Of a stretch of 64,000 nt of DNA, positions 30,048 to 43,700 are shown piece after piece. The notes beneath the pieces were generated by a model. It had not been told where the DNA came from, searched no databases, and worked only from the letters and a program-made list of their open reading frames with translations. Origin of the DNA: a virus. Location: positions 62,001-126,000 of the IMG/VR virus record IMGVR_UViG_3300002494_000025. One strand, written 5' to 3'. Both the position numbers and the translations under genes were made by a program. Position 1 is the first letter of the stretch. The number at the start of each line of letters is the position of its first letter.

Positions 30048-33000
30048 ATGAAATTAAACAAAACATTGAGATTAAAAACTATTAATTTTATGATGGGTTT
30101 GTTAAAGAAAGACATTAACGAAGTTGATAATATAATTCGTATTGAACTTCAATCAGATGTATACAATCAAATATTATCGGAATTAAGGGCAGGTAAAGTC
30201 ATTAGAATTTTAATAGATCACGAACTGATGAACATTGTAAAGTTTCATCAACAAATTTACCATAATGGAACTACAAATAATTATGTTGCAGAATTTTTTG
30301 TTATACGTGGTGTTGAAAATACACAACCGGTACCACACAAATCATCGAATAATACAGTAGTTAGACAAGTCTTAACATCCGAACTGTTTGAAACATAGTA
30401 CAATAGTACAGAGTTGGACAAAGTTTTATACAATGAATTAGAGTCTTTAAACTAGTTTGTGTAGGATATATCCGGTTCTGGATTTATTAATAATATGTTA
30501 ACAAGCAATGTTCAGATAAATTAGAATGAATATCAAGGTAATTTACTTGTTGTGGATTTTGATGTATTAGAGGAGTATGCCAATACCGGATATAATCCCG
30601 GTTCTATAAATACAAGTGTTAATTCAGTTTTATTTTACCCACGTACAAATCCTTCTGAAAATGATAAACTGTCTCTAAATTCACTTGTCTTATACAAAGA
30701 TACAAATAATATAGTTCATTATTATTACATAACAAATATTATAAAAGATAGTAACAATAAAATCGTTTGTCAACTTTAGGAAATCCCATCAAATAGTGGT
30801 GTACTTCAAAATATTTCCTTTGTATATTCAAAATATCACAAAAGTTTGTTCATGACAAAGGATGGTACACCAACACGGTTATAGTTTGTCAAAGACATAA
30901 TTGACGGTATAAATCGTAATACATAGTAGAATTTGAGTAGAACTCAAGATACCTACTATACTACAAATTAGGAACTGTATAATGTTATCAATAGTAATGG
31001 ACAAAATACAGCACCAGGAAAATATTTCGGATTTTTTAACAATATTGATAGATTGTTAACAGTAACTTACTATCCCAACTCAACCCTTTCATATTCAACA
31101 AACACCTTGAATCCGTATCCTAATAAAATTGTCTCGGATTCCCGTGTACTGTTCGATCTTACAAGAAACAATCTTTATATACACAATAAGGACATTATTG
31201 TTGATTAGGCGAACAATGTTTCATTCTATGGTAATATATCTTTTAAAACTGGGTTAACAATCGATGGTAAATCAGACAACCTGTTCCGGGTATCGTATTC
31301 TACAAATAACAAAACATATATAAATTTTGAAAATAATCCTAATGATGGTGAATAGGACTTAACAATTTCTACTGTCAATAATTTTGATATTCAAACACGT
31401 TATTTTCGAATATCTGACAGAAATACAACACCAAATCAGATTGTAAGTATTGATACTAATACATAGACTGATAGAAAGTTATCAATTTCAAATCTCAATA
31501 GTTTATCAATGAACAGTAACAATATTAGTATCATGTCACCAACGAAAACACAATTAACCGTTGGTGATAAATTAACATTTGAAGCTTTAAAATCAACCAA
31601 TAACCTTGTAGATGTAAATGTCGATTACATCAATACACTCACATTTAAGAATGTATATACGATTAGTATCAGAAATGACGTAACCACAGAAAGTATAAAT
31701 GTTTCATTGTCAAATTAGTTGAATAAAACAATAACACTATCAAACCTTAATAACTTCAGTGTTCTTACAAGTGTAAATAATGTGACTGTAAATCCATATA
31801 ATAACATCCAGTTAACAGCACCAAATATTTCAATTAATAATGTTAATACATTCAATTTGTCATAGAAAATCAATACCAGTGAAAGAACAGTCCTTACGAT
31901 TAAAAATACTGGTATTGATTTGAACGTTAGTGTTATTCTAACCAATGTAAATGTCCTTGATACAGATACAAGTCTTGTAAATATCAATACAAAATCAGTT
32001 ACTATCAAAGATGGAACAAACGAATATATTAAACTTCAAACTGGTACTACAAATACATTAACAATTAACAATTTGTCAAATACAAGTATTATTAGTAATA
32101 TATTTAGTCTAAAAACAGGAACAGTTCTATCACCAACTGAAAAAATAAGTGTCAATACTGATACTATTCTACTTAACAATAGTACACTATTGATAAATGG
32201 TAGTACACTTCAATTCAATACATAGTCAGTACTTACAATTAAAAATGGAACCACCGGGAATAATGTAATCGGAATAAAGGTCAATGGAACAGATAATTAC
32301 CTGGAGACAACTACTAAAAATGTTCGTATATATACAACAAATAATACTAAGATAAATTTAAATGTCTCCGGTATTGAAAAAGAAATTCTCTCAATTGTCA
32401 ACAATAACAACACCTCTGAATTTAATGTAACTGCTAATAAAATATATCTTGAAGGTAGTATAAATACTTCTGTAAATACTAACAAATTTACAATATCTAC
32501 AAACACTACCGAATATCTCAATATTACAAATACCGGAACAGCATAGACACTTACAATATCCAATCTTAGTACAATTGATGTTAATACACAATTGTCTCAA
32601 ACATATAAAATCAATAATAACGAACGTTTGAAAATTGATGATTCCTCAATTACTACAAATGTTACAAATCTATCAATCAAATATAATACAACAACATTTG
32701 TTGATATTAACACGAATACAAATAGTATTAATACTACAGTTAAAAATATTTACACTAAAGTCTCCGATGTCTATAAACTGGGTGTTATATACGATGGAAT
32801 AAATACTACCAATGTCGTATCTGCAACAAATTCAGCATCATCTGTATTACTTACACTTAATGCAAATAATATTACAACAGTCAGTAATACAACAAATATC
32901 AATTTTCATAACATATTTAACATAGGTCTTCCAACAAAAACATATTTAATATTGAAAAATGATGATACACTTAGTGTAAATAATCTGTCAACCACAACAT

Positions 33001-35492
33001 TTGATACATCTACTTCACACCTATTTAAAATTAATGGCGGTAATAGATTATTAATTAATACCACCAATGTTGATATAACAGTTTCAAATCTCAAATAGTC
33101 TGTAACAGATTTCAATGTTGGTAGTGGTACTACATATTTAAATCTCAACACTACCAACAACTTAGTGAATGTTACAACAAAAGACTTTAATGTAACAACA
33201 AGTAATATCACATCAAATGTTGATAATTCATTTATATAGAATGTAAAAAATCAATTCACCGTTAGTGTTAGTGTTAATAATGGTATATCACAAACAATTA
33301 AAAACGTGTTAAGTATTTCTAATTCAAGTAATACATCTAAAGTTTTACTAACTGTAGACAATATTGATACCGATGTCACATCATCACTTATTGTACGTAA
33401 GGGTTCGTATAACTATGTAATAGTAGATACACCCAATAACACACTTACAACACAAGCAAATAATGTGTACGTCAACTCTAATACATTCTATGTAACTACT
33501 TATATTAATAATGGCATACAACAAATAACCACTACTGTTGTAAATATTACAAATACAAATAATAAATAGTCCTTGTATATCACAACTAATAACTTTAATG
33601 TTATATCTGATAATCTAAATACAACAATCAGTAATGTAATAACTAAAGTATCTAATACTTGGACATTGATGAAAAATACGACAGAATATATCAATGTCAA
33701 TTTATTAACTGATACAACAACGTCATTAACAGTCAACAACTTTAACACAATTTCTCTAACATCAAATAACCACTCAATCAAAACAGGTAGTGTTGAACGA
33801 GTTAAAGTAGATAACACCAATGTAACTATCAACACAAATACATTATCAATTATTAATAACGGTAATACATTTGTTACTACAAATATTACACTCGATAAAG
33901 GCACCTATACCTTTGATAGACTCAGTAATTTCATAGTCAAGAAAGTTGGTACAACAAACAATGAACTGTTCAAATTGAGTGAAACAATATTGAGTGTATC
34001 TAACCTGACAACAGTTGATATTAACGTACCAGACATAAAACTTAGTGGTACTAATACCAACATTAACTCAACTAACTTGTATGTTACAAGTGATATAAAC
34101 TTTAAATCAGGTAAAGTAATGATAAACAATGATACACTAAAAGCTTCTGGTCTTATAAACATTGATACAGATGTAAGTAACTATTACTTCAAAGTTGGTG
34201 GTACAAATAGGATTACACTTAACGGTACAGACTTAACTGTGTCATCTCTTAACAATGTAACGTTTACAACAACTAACTTTACAACAAATGTTACTACATT
34301 TATCATCAAAAAAGATTCATTGGAGTATATTAAAGTTACAAATTCTAATACTACATAGTCAACTGCAACATTAACAATTGGTAATGTGAACAACATATTA
34401 GTTAATTAGGTTACTAATACAGAATTGAGGATAAATGATATTACTAAATTGTCACTTACAGCATCCAATCTTGACATTACACAGTCCAATGTTATATAGA
34501 AAACTAACAACTTCAGTGTTTAGACAACTGGTGGTAGTAATATATTCACTGTTGATACAACAGGTAACAACATCAGTGTTAATACATCTACTGTCAACAT
34601 CAATACAAATACACTTACATTTAGAACATATGTTAATACAGGAACATCGACAGTTTAGTCCAATGTATTAACCATACAGAATGTAAATAACACAACACAA
34701 GTAGCTATTAATGTTAGTAATACAAATGGATTTATAGTCAATGGTAATACAGTATTTAACACAAGTTCACTACTTGTAAAAAATAGTACTACAGAATATG
34801 TCAATCTTATCGCGACGGGTACAACCACTCGATTTATTGTAAATAACTTCAACACAACTGAATTCAATACATCCACATCACATACGTTTAAAGTCAATGG
34901 TAATAACCGACTCGAATTGGATATTACCAATGTTAACGTTTATACAAGTGCTACACTCAGACTTGATACACCAACAATGTTAATTACAAGTGGTGGTAAT
35001 ACATTCGTAAATACAACAGTCTCAACAAATACAGTAAGTATAAAAATTAATAAATTAAATACACTAACTATCAATAAAGATACTACGTCAAACAATACTC
35101 TTGTATTACTCAATAGTTCAAAACTATAGATTAATAACTTAACAAATGTGTCCATATCTACGTCTTCTGATATTAACATCACAACACAAAATGTGAATAC
35201 AGAATTTAACGGTTCATACATTGTCAGAAGTACTACTACACCATCTGTAGAGTTTGTTAATATAAATACAACATCAAATAACATTACACTAAAAGGTAAT
35301 ACAATTTCGATACAAAAAACAGATGGTACACAAACTGTAAATATTAATACATAGAATACAGGGACAACAAATCCGACCACACCAACAGTTACTGTAAACG
35401 GCACTATCAAAACAAATGTAATAAATCTTAATGATAAGGTATATATCCAGTTCAATCCAACAACAAATGAATTGGAATTTGTGTTCGTATAA
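30048..35492 (+). CDS. Giant repetitive tail fibre/adhesin-like protein, 1814 aa, ~26 TAGs
   Basis: The start follows TTGAGGTGATAATA. About 26 in-frame TAGs are spread over 1815 codons ending in TAA 35490. After an N-terminal domain of ~450 residues, the rest is a long array of degenerate 20-30 residue units rich in Asn, Thr, Ser, Val and Ile, with pieces such as TNVTINTNTLSI, FKINGGNRLLINTTN and FKVGGTNRITLNGTD. This looks like a beta-helical or beta-solenoid shaft. The C-terminal piece (VYIQFNPTTNELEFVFV) resembles fibre tips that pack as short strands. It is encoded between hub-like and sheath genes, as for baseplate-attached fibres. Receptor specificity cannot be inferred. Confidence 0.72.
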
Positions 35493-35570
35493 TTTATGTA
35501 ACAATAACATGTATTAACAAATTTGTTAACGAGAATTTCACTATTTTACGTTGTCATAATTTTCAAATTA

Positions 35571-35583
35571 AAACTTAATATTG
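35571..35583 (+). promoter_or_regulatory. Motif B (late-type) promoter
   Basis: AAACTTAATATTG about 75 bases before the sheath gene. Confidence 0.7.
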
Positions 35584-35657
35584 AAATCCGTATATTGTAA
35601 TATTCGATTTTATGGATGTAATAATAATTTTTCATAATTGAAGGGGGGAAATATACA

Positions 35658-37526
35658 ATGACTAAAAAATCATCATGGATTTATTTTGAGACATTTGATA
35701 ATTCCGTAGTACCAGAAGAACCATTTGTTACAACAACTACACAAAATGTAGTTCCGTTTGCAATGTATTTTTATTCAAGAAGCGGAACATCCGGACAACC
35801 TGTTCTTGTAAATTTCAAAACGTTTAGTGAAATATTCAATAGAGTTGAACCATACGATCATATTACTAAGAAATCGTTACAACTTCTTTTGAAAACTGGT
35901 AAACAAGCCTATGTAATCAACCTTAACAAAACTGGATATGGATAGTTCTATGTTACCTTAACATCAAATGTGACTAAAATTTTAAATGTTAGTGGACAAG
36001 TACAGAGTATATCAAGAAAACTTATTGGTGGTGGTATTACCGTTTCGAATACATATACACCACAGTCTGTTGTTCAAACAAATCCTGAACAGATTATTAA
36101 TTTAACAACAGGTACTGATCTCACAACACCAAGTCCCGACGGTCAACCCAACACAATAAACAGAACTGCAAATTTTATGTATGTCGAAGCTAAACAACCA
36201 GGTCAGTACTTAAGAGATCTGTAGTTTGAATTCAAATTGAGACGTGTTACCGGTGTGTCTAGTCAACCTGTTTATCACATGTCTATGAATATCTATAAAT
36301 TAGAACCAGTTGATACATATACAAATAGTGGAAATACATATACACACTTTAAACATGGATAGTTGTTAGAATCAATTGGTGGTTTTATATCAAAAGATAT
36401 TGTAGATCAAACTGGAGTTTCACAATATATTGTTGATATTGTAAACAAAAACAGTAAATACATAAATATCTTGATACCAAATACGATTGTTGAACAACTA
36501 AATATTCTTGAAATGGAAGATCAAGAAATAGTTATTCGAACATGGGGGACAACAGATAATAAAGTTGTTTCATCTATTGCAAATACATTACCAGAGTATC
36601 TCAAATCTGACAACACACCAGAATATAGACATCCTGTATTTATAGAAAATTATAACTATGATGTTACAACTTATGATCTCACATCACTTGTTGAAAACTT
36701 TGATGAAGTAACAATATTTAAATACTTTGTTGAAGGTGGGTTATCAAGTCTACTATCTTCATAGAAGTTTAACAACTACATGTCGTATATAACAAAACTG
36801 GCAGAAGAGTTGTTCTTTGTGGTGTATAGAGATATTCCAAATCCATCAACATAGGTTACAAACTTGGAAAATTATATACTTGGATTCACCAGTGATACAA
36901 TTAGTTCATTTGTGTAGTTCTTCTTCCCATGGGTTGTTACAAATAAACCAACCAATTACGGTGACACCATAACAGTTCCACCATCTGTATATGCATAGAT
37001 GATTTCAGACGATATAGATAATACACTTGGTGCACATGTTCCAGCATCTGGTACTACATAGAAAATTAATGATGCGATTGATCTTTCTTACAAAATGAAA
37101 AAAGAACAAAGAGACTTGATTTATGAACATAACGTCAACCCAATCTCAAAAATATTCGATAATGGTATATTTATCTGGGGTAACAAAACTGCATACGATA
37201 AAAACTCCAAACTCAGAAGTCTCAATGTTCGTAGGATGATTAATTTTGATATTGTTCAACCACTTAGAAAGTTCTTAATCAATTATCTGTTTAAACCGTT
37301 CTCACCGGTTTATGTTGTTGAAATACAAAACTATCTTACAGATTTGATAAGAAATTTGAAAAATAGTGGTAAAGTTGAAGATATGATATTCGATGTTAAG
37401 GCAAACACTAATACAAATGAATTAATAGTTAACCTGTACATTAAACCGATTGGTGCAATCGAATATATCTCAATTAACCTGAATATACTTCCAACAAGTG
37501 GTGAAATTACAACAACACAGTAGTGA
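35658..37526 (+). CDS. Tail sheath protein, 622 aa, nine TAGs
   Basis: The contracting outer tube. The C-terminal half has the family order: ISSFV*FFFPWVV (relatives xxxAxYYPW), TVPPSVYA*MISDDIDN, LGAHVPASGTT, NPISKIFDNGIFIWGNKT and LNVRRMINF. The TAG in FV*FFFPW (36915-36917) is at the usual alanine. The N-terminal and middle parts are more variable, as expected. The gene ends CAG TAG TGA: the TAG is read as the last residue and TGA is the stop. Start follows AGGGGGGAAATATACA. Transcribed from a motif B promoter and ended by a hairpin at 37577. Confidence 0.85.
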
Positions 37527-37576
37527 AACATCAAAATTCAAACTCTTTAGATAAATATATTACACATTAATTATCT

Positions 37577-37608
37577 TTGAGGGTGGGTTATCCCATCCTC
37601 TTTTTTTG
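37577..37608 (+). terminator. Hairpin terminator
   Basis: GAGGGTGGG and CCCATCCTC form an imperfect stem followed by T7, 50 bases after the sheath stop. Confidence 0.8.
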
Positions 37609-37630
37609 TATCCAGAAAACAATATTTAAT

Positions 37631-37643
37631 AAACTTATATATG
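37631..37643 (+). promoter_or_regulatory. Motif B-like promoter
   Basis: AAACTTATATATG, one mismatch from the late-type motif, upstream of the neck protein gene. Confidence 0.55.
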
Positions 37644-37698
37644 TGAAAATAAAGTATGAAAAAACTTCTTGATTATACCAAGTAAAGGGGTGTCAACA

Positions 37699-38415
37699 AT
37701 GTATTCAAATGTTGATGAACTTAAAGAATAGATACTTTTTGAATTAGGTTATCCGGTTTTGAGAGTAGAACTTTTACCAGAACAAATTACCTATTGTATT
37801 AACAAATAGATGAAAACCTATGCGACTTATTTACCATTTAGAAAACATACTGTTATTAACCTCCCACAAGAAACGTCCGTATTCGAAATTCATGATGATG
37901 AGAATAGAAACATACTTGGTATCGGGTTAGTCCTTACACAAACAATGATTTCAAATAATATCGTATTTCCACCAGTACTGGTAAATAGAAGTATGTATCA
38001 TACAGGATTGATTGACGATTTAAAAATTAGGATTATTTCATATTAGACATACGAATTGGTAATAGAAGACTTTCTACGTAGAAGATATGAGTTCAGGTTT
38101 AATCAGTCTAATAATACCATCGAATAGAAACCAAGTATAAAAGGTTCGGTTTATATTGAATATTACACTGACTATAAGGTTATAAATGAAATACCACGTT
38201 CTGGACAAGGGTGGGTTTTCAAATACTAGTTATAGTTATGTAAACAGATGATCGGTAGACTACGAAGTAAATATTCTGGTCTAACGACTGCAATTGGAAA
38301 TATTGAAACAGATGGACAGACACTTTTACAAGAATAGCAATCAACATTGGAATAGTTAGAACAGGAGATAAAACTCTCAAGTGAATTGTTACGTGATATC
38401 GAAATCATTGGATAA
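37699..38415 (+). CDS. Neck/head-completion protein, 238 aa, eight TAGs
   Basis: The start follows AAGGGGTGTCAACA. The N-terminus (ELKE*ILFELGYP, then CINK*MKTYATYLP) and the C-terminal third (FKY*L*LCKQMIGRLRSKYSG, then ETDGQTLLQE*) resemble a family of head-completion proteins of large contractile-tailed phages that close the head-tail joint. With alanine the repeated YALAL helix and LLQEAQSTLEALEQ helix are regular. Ends TAA 38413. No catalytic motifs. Confidence 0.55.
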
Positions 38416-38439
38416 TGAACAATAACAGAGGTGTTGTGT

Positions 38440-38775
38440 ATGTAGAATATCATAAACTTATTAAATCTTACGGAGAACAATCGACATAAGAGTGTTTCAA
38501 AGTCACAATTTCCACAAAAAATTATTCGGTTAAATAGATATATTTTTATGAATAACGTTCTTAACAGTCCCACACGTTTGAATATAATGGGTATTGTGAA
38601 TGTACATAATGATAATAGACTTGATAAAATATAGTTTACTCTGAATGATATTGATTATTATTGGGTATTTTATCGGTTGAATTGGTACAAAATGGATTTT
38701 CTATCAATCCCAATCCAACCTTACAATATTGAGTACGATTATAATAAAATCATTCAGAGTGTAATTCAAAAATAA
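38440..38775 (+). CDS. Hypothetical protein, 111 aa, second codon TAG
   Basis: AGAGGTGTTGTGT precedes ATG TAG AAT ATC, so the chain starts M-A-N-I. One more TAG lies near residue 67. The frame ends at TAA 38773, about 20 bases before a perfect terminator hairpin. The product is basic at first (HKSVSKSQFPQKIIRLNRY), then aromatic (DYYWVFYRLNWYKMDF). Its place just after the neck gene suggests a neck or tail-completion protein. Not recognised. Confidence 0.62.
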
Positions 38776-38794
38776 ATAAATTAAAAAAAAATAT

Positions 38795-38822
38795 TAGGTG
38801 GTGACAGTCACCACCTTTTTTC
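38795..38822 (+). terminator. Hairpin terminator
   Basis: AGGTGGTGAC and GTCACCACCT form a 10-bp perfect stem followed by T6-T7; A-run upstream. Confidence 0.88.
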
Positions 38823-38833
38823 TTGTTTTTATT

Positions 38834-38846
38834 TAACTTAAAAATG
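38834..38846 (+). promoter_or_regulatory. Motif B (late-type) promoter
   Basis: TAACTTAAAAATG about 30 bases before the gene at 38876. Confidence 0.6.
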
Positions 38847-38875
38847 ATACATACTTATGAGGAGTTGATAAACAC

Positions 38876-40708
38876 ATGAATAATGAATATTATCGAACAT
38901 CAAGTTCAATAACTACAACATACGTCTCAAAATATATCTTTGATTTCAATGCGTTAAGACAATTTAACAATACATATTGTGAATTTTTCCCAATTTACGA
39001 AGTAAATTATCCACTTTCTGTTGGTGGTATTAAACATTTTCGTGGTCTATATGAACAAATCTTTAACGTGGATTTTATACATAACGTCAATTCAGTAATA
39101 CTAAAAGAAAAATCTATTATTTCATAGTTGTATCTAAACTACTTTAGCATATTGGGTTATATATCTTAGTATGAAATTACTAATTTGTTATCACGAAAAA
39201 AACCATTTATATTAAGTGATCAAGCAACATTATTTGAACGTGTTTATGAAACAGTCGAAATTTCTCCTAATAATTCATTCAACCGGTTAAAAGAGATAAA
39301 GATACCTAAATTTCTGTTTTTTACAGATACATTTAATGTAACAATTGATGGTATAAAAATTGATTTACAAACTATATATCAATACTTATTGTCACACAAT
39401 TTTATTCAATTGTTAAATTCATATAGTCAAAATGTTAAATAGTATCTTAACATCTTTATATATATTACACCATCAATTACACATGAATGGACAAATGAAT
39501 TATTGGTTACAAGAATACCAGATGTTCCAGATGTTACACTTGATGAAATATTACGTAAATCACATACAATTAACTCATCATCAACCAACAGTGTTGATAT
39601 TGAAAATTATACACTTACATATAATATTTTTAATAAGCTTAACCCACAAATCAGATTTTATTCAACAATGAATGTTGATATTATTGCATCAAATAGTACA
39701 CAAATTATTAAACAGTATATTCGTGAACTTACATATGAATTAAAATATCTTTTTAACATATTCATCGATTAGGTTACAAATCCAAATATTGATGCATTAT
39801 CATTAAATAAACAACTTAAATATGTTTATAACATTGTAAATCATTACTATGAGACAGTTTACATATCAATACAAAAAATGTATAGTGTATTAACAAATCC
39901 AAATATCAATGTAGTTGAAACATTTAATGATATTGAACATGTGTTATTAAATTGGAAACTCGATGGTAACAATACACCATAGTTATCACAAACCGATATT
40001 GGAACCACATTTTGGCAAAAATACATAACACGTTCATTCAGTGATCCAAAATTAAATCAGTTCTTAAAATTAGTCGAAGATATCTTGTTTGTGTATTTGA
40101 AAACAAATGAACAATATTATAAACAATACTCAACGTCAATATTCTATTATTTAAAATCATATTTCAATCATTTGATTTTACAGTACACAATATTTAAATC
40201 GGATCAGAATATTACAGAACAGATGTTATTAACAAACATGACCACTACACTACATAGTCTTAGCGATGAATATCAAAACATCTTCACATCGTATGTTAAC
40301 AAAACACTTAATGTAATACTATTCTCAGATATAATACTGAGACAACTAATATTGAAGTTCAATTCAATTGTATAGTACGACACCGATACAAACACTATAA
40401 TTCCAAAATCGTATATTCGGGTGACACCGATTCTTCTCTTTTTACCAAATTCTGATAAATCATAGAACAATTTCGACAACATAATACTCGACGAAATGAC
40501 ACTGACATCAAATGTTACAAGTTCTGGACAGTTGAATAATGAAGTAATATCTTTCAAAAAAGTTAATAATATTCCATAGATTTTTGAATCTACAACAACA
40601 ACTAAATATACAAATAAAACATTCAACAACAAATCGTATTTGATTTTTATTGATGCAATACCAGTTTCTGACTTGATTAATATAATTACTTACACATTAC
40701 AACAATAA
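38876..40708 (+). CDS. Large structural protein, 610 aa, eight TAGs
   Basis: Begins MNNEYYRTSSSITTTYVSKY after GAGGAGTTGATAAACAC. The frame is continuous over eight TAGs to TAA 40706. The composition is Asn/Tyr/Ile/Leu-rich and mostly helical with aromatic clusters (EQYYKQYSTSIFYYLKSYF). Not recognised. It immediately precedes the tape measure gene with a 47-base gap, where tail assembly chaperones or tail-tip proteins usually lie, but it is too long for a classical chaperone. Confidence 0.66.
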
Positions 40709-40755
40709 AAAATAAAGATAATTAACCGTATTGCTGTTAAGAGAGGTGATAATAA

Positions 40756-43700
40756 ATGGCATTCAAATTTGTTCCAAAACAAAACATGACACCTGACGAA
40801 ACCTTGAATAAAATAAGTGAAACACTCGATGATCTTAATCAGACAATTCATCAACATCAAACACAATCATTCACATCAACACAAATTGATTGGGATAAAA
40901 TACAAAAATCGTTAGAAAATATAAGTAACAAATTGGACAAAATTGTTAACACAAGTTTACTAAATAAACAATTGAATAATAATAATAAAACCCCACAAAA
41001 TGTATCTGAACAGATTGTTAAAGAAAGAAAGGATACAATGTTCAGAGATAAACTGATGAAGTCTCTCAATACAATTGGAAATATACTTGGTAGTATATTG
41101 AAGTCTTTTAAACCAATACAGATAATCGTAAATTTATTTGGTAGTTTTTTTAAGGTGTTTAACAAATTATTTAATTTCCTTGATAAATTTATATTCAAAT
41201 CAAAATGGTTCACGTGGATGTTTAAAACAGGACATATTTTACTTGGATGGTTATACAAATACATTTTGTTAAGTATTTTCAAGGGGTTTTTATCATTAGG
41301 TAAATTCATTGCAAAACCATTTACATGGTTAGGTAAATTAATTACACCATTACTTGGATGGTTGGTTAAACCATTGGGATAGTTATTTACACCATTACTG
41401 GGTAAAGTTTTGATTAAACCATTAGAGTGGTTATTTAAACCGTTAGTCGGACTTTTAAAACCAGTATAGTCTTGGATTGTTAAACCATTTAAAAAAGCTG
41501 GTTCTACAATTGGTGGGTGGTTTGGTAACCTATTTAAACGTAAAAAGAAAACTGTTGTAGAAACAGTTGGTAATATGGTAGGTGGGCAATAGACTGGAAA
41601 AGCTTAGGTTGAAACATAGAAACAAGGTGGATTTGGACAAGGATTAGGAATGGTATTTCAAAGTTTATAGAGTGGTTTAACGATGTTGGGAACACCACAA
41701 TAGTTGTTAGGATAGGCAACCGTTGTAGTTTTTTAGATTTAGCTAAGAATTTTACGTCCAATACTTGAAACACTAATTGGTAAAATTTCAGAAGTTGTGA
41801 TTGAAATCGTTCGCTCAATAACCGAATTGACAAAATCAGGATACAATACACTTATCGAAACTTTAAAAATATAGTCAGATTTATAGAAAAAAGGTCCACA
41901 AACTGCGAATAATTTTAAAATCATTGCGGGCGGGATAACGCAACTGTAGACTTAGTTTTCTGAATTTTTTTTGTCTCTTGGTACTTCTAACGTATTAAAC
42001 GCAATTAGTGGTTTTATGAATGTAATAAATCCTGCTTTCTGGTTTAAGGAAACTCGTAAAGTATTACAACAAAATACACCATAGGTTTTGATCGGTAAAT
42101 TCTTTAATGAAATAATATTCCCAATTGGTGATTTGTCAAAAACAATAACTGATTCACAATAGAAAAACTTCGAAGTTTTGTCTAAAAGTATTGAGACAAT
42201 TATAAATAGTATGTCAACTCTGTCAACTACACTTTCAAAAGGACATTGGAAAAGTTTTGTAAACGGTATAAAAAGTTTCTTTACTACCATCTTTGGTGGT
42301 AACAAAAACAAAGAACCACAAGTCATATCACAATTTAGGACTATAGTCAATTTATTATTTGATAATATCTATTCAACAATTAAAAATAAAAATATACAAA
42401 CAGTTGATATGATGAAAATAAATTGGTTTGTTTCAATTGTTAATAAAATGATAAACATGTTAGATACCTTATCAAAATTGACTATCACAGTACAAGATAA
42501 ACTGATAAATAATCTTAAACCACTTAATAACAAAAACACTATCAGTAAACTAATCTCAAACTTGGTTAATTTCTATGATCAGTTAAAACAACAGATTTAC
42601 CCCTTAATCCAATAGTATAAAAGTTTTTACAATGAAGTTTATCAACAAATAATGGGTGACAAATCCATAACAATACCAGTTGATGCTAAACAAAATATTG
42701 TAAATAACCTAACACAAACATTGTCACAAATGTCTACAAACCTAATTGGATTTAAATATGGTGGTTATACTGGTAGTGGTCGAACTGATGAAATATAGGG
42801 TGTCGTCCATAAAGGTGAATATGTTATTCCATAGTAGTTGGTTCCAAAATTCAAAAATGAAATTGATAAAATAGAAAAAGAACGACTAAAACTACTTGGA
42901 ACTAAAAAGTATGTTGAATCATTATTAACATTATTAAAAGCAAATTTGAAAACAACAAACATTATTGGATTTGAAGAAGGTGGTTTTACAGATTTTGGAC
43001 TTGTTTTAACCACAGTACCACAAACACAATCACAAATAAATATCAATATTACACCAGATATTAAAATTTCAGGTAAGGGAATTGATACAAGTATTATTCA
43101 ACAAATCATATTACAACTTTCTACAATGATCCTTAAAATACTGTCTTCCATTAGTGGTACAATTTCCAAAAAATAGGATGTAATAATAAACGAAAACTTT
43201 ATAGAAAAATCCACAACAGATAAATTACAAAGTGTATTTACAAATATAACTGAAAGTATCCTTAAATTACTCACAGATAACTTACTTACAAAAACAATAG
43301 ATAATATACTCCAACACATTACTGAAAAACAAAATTTAGATACCCCCATCCAAACATTACAACAAAATGTAATTACAATCTTTTAGAACATGTTTACAGA
43401 AATATCATCAATGTTAACAAATATTCTACAAAATGTATATAATACAATTTTTAATGGATTAGTTGGGGGATCTATTATATTTGTCATAACCACCTCACTA
43501 ATTAACAAAATAACAGATATAATTACTAACAACATATCAAATGTTGTACAAAGACTTGTTGTAAGTGTTGTACAATTTGTTGGAGATAATATCACCAATA
43601 GTATTGATACAATCATAAAACAAATGTCAAATTTACCAATTCTCCAACAACAACTTGATGAAATCAACAAATAGTTAACATCAGACAAAAATATTAACAA

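Noticed and set aside
31509-35357. CRISPR-like array in the repeated Asn/Thr region
   Set aside because: The repeats are degenerate, codon-phased and of variable length, as in a repetitive protein; there are no constant direct repeats with unique spacers.
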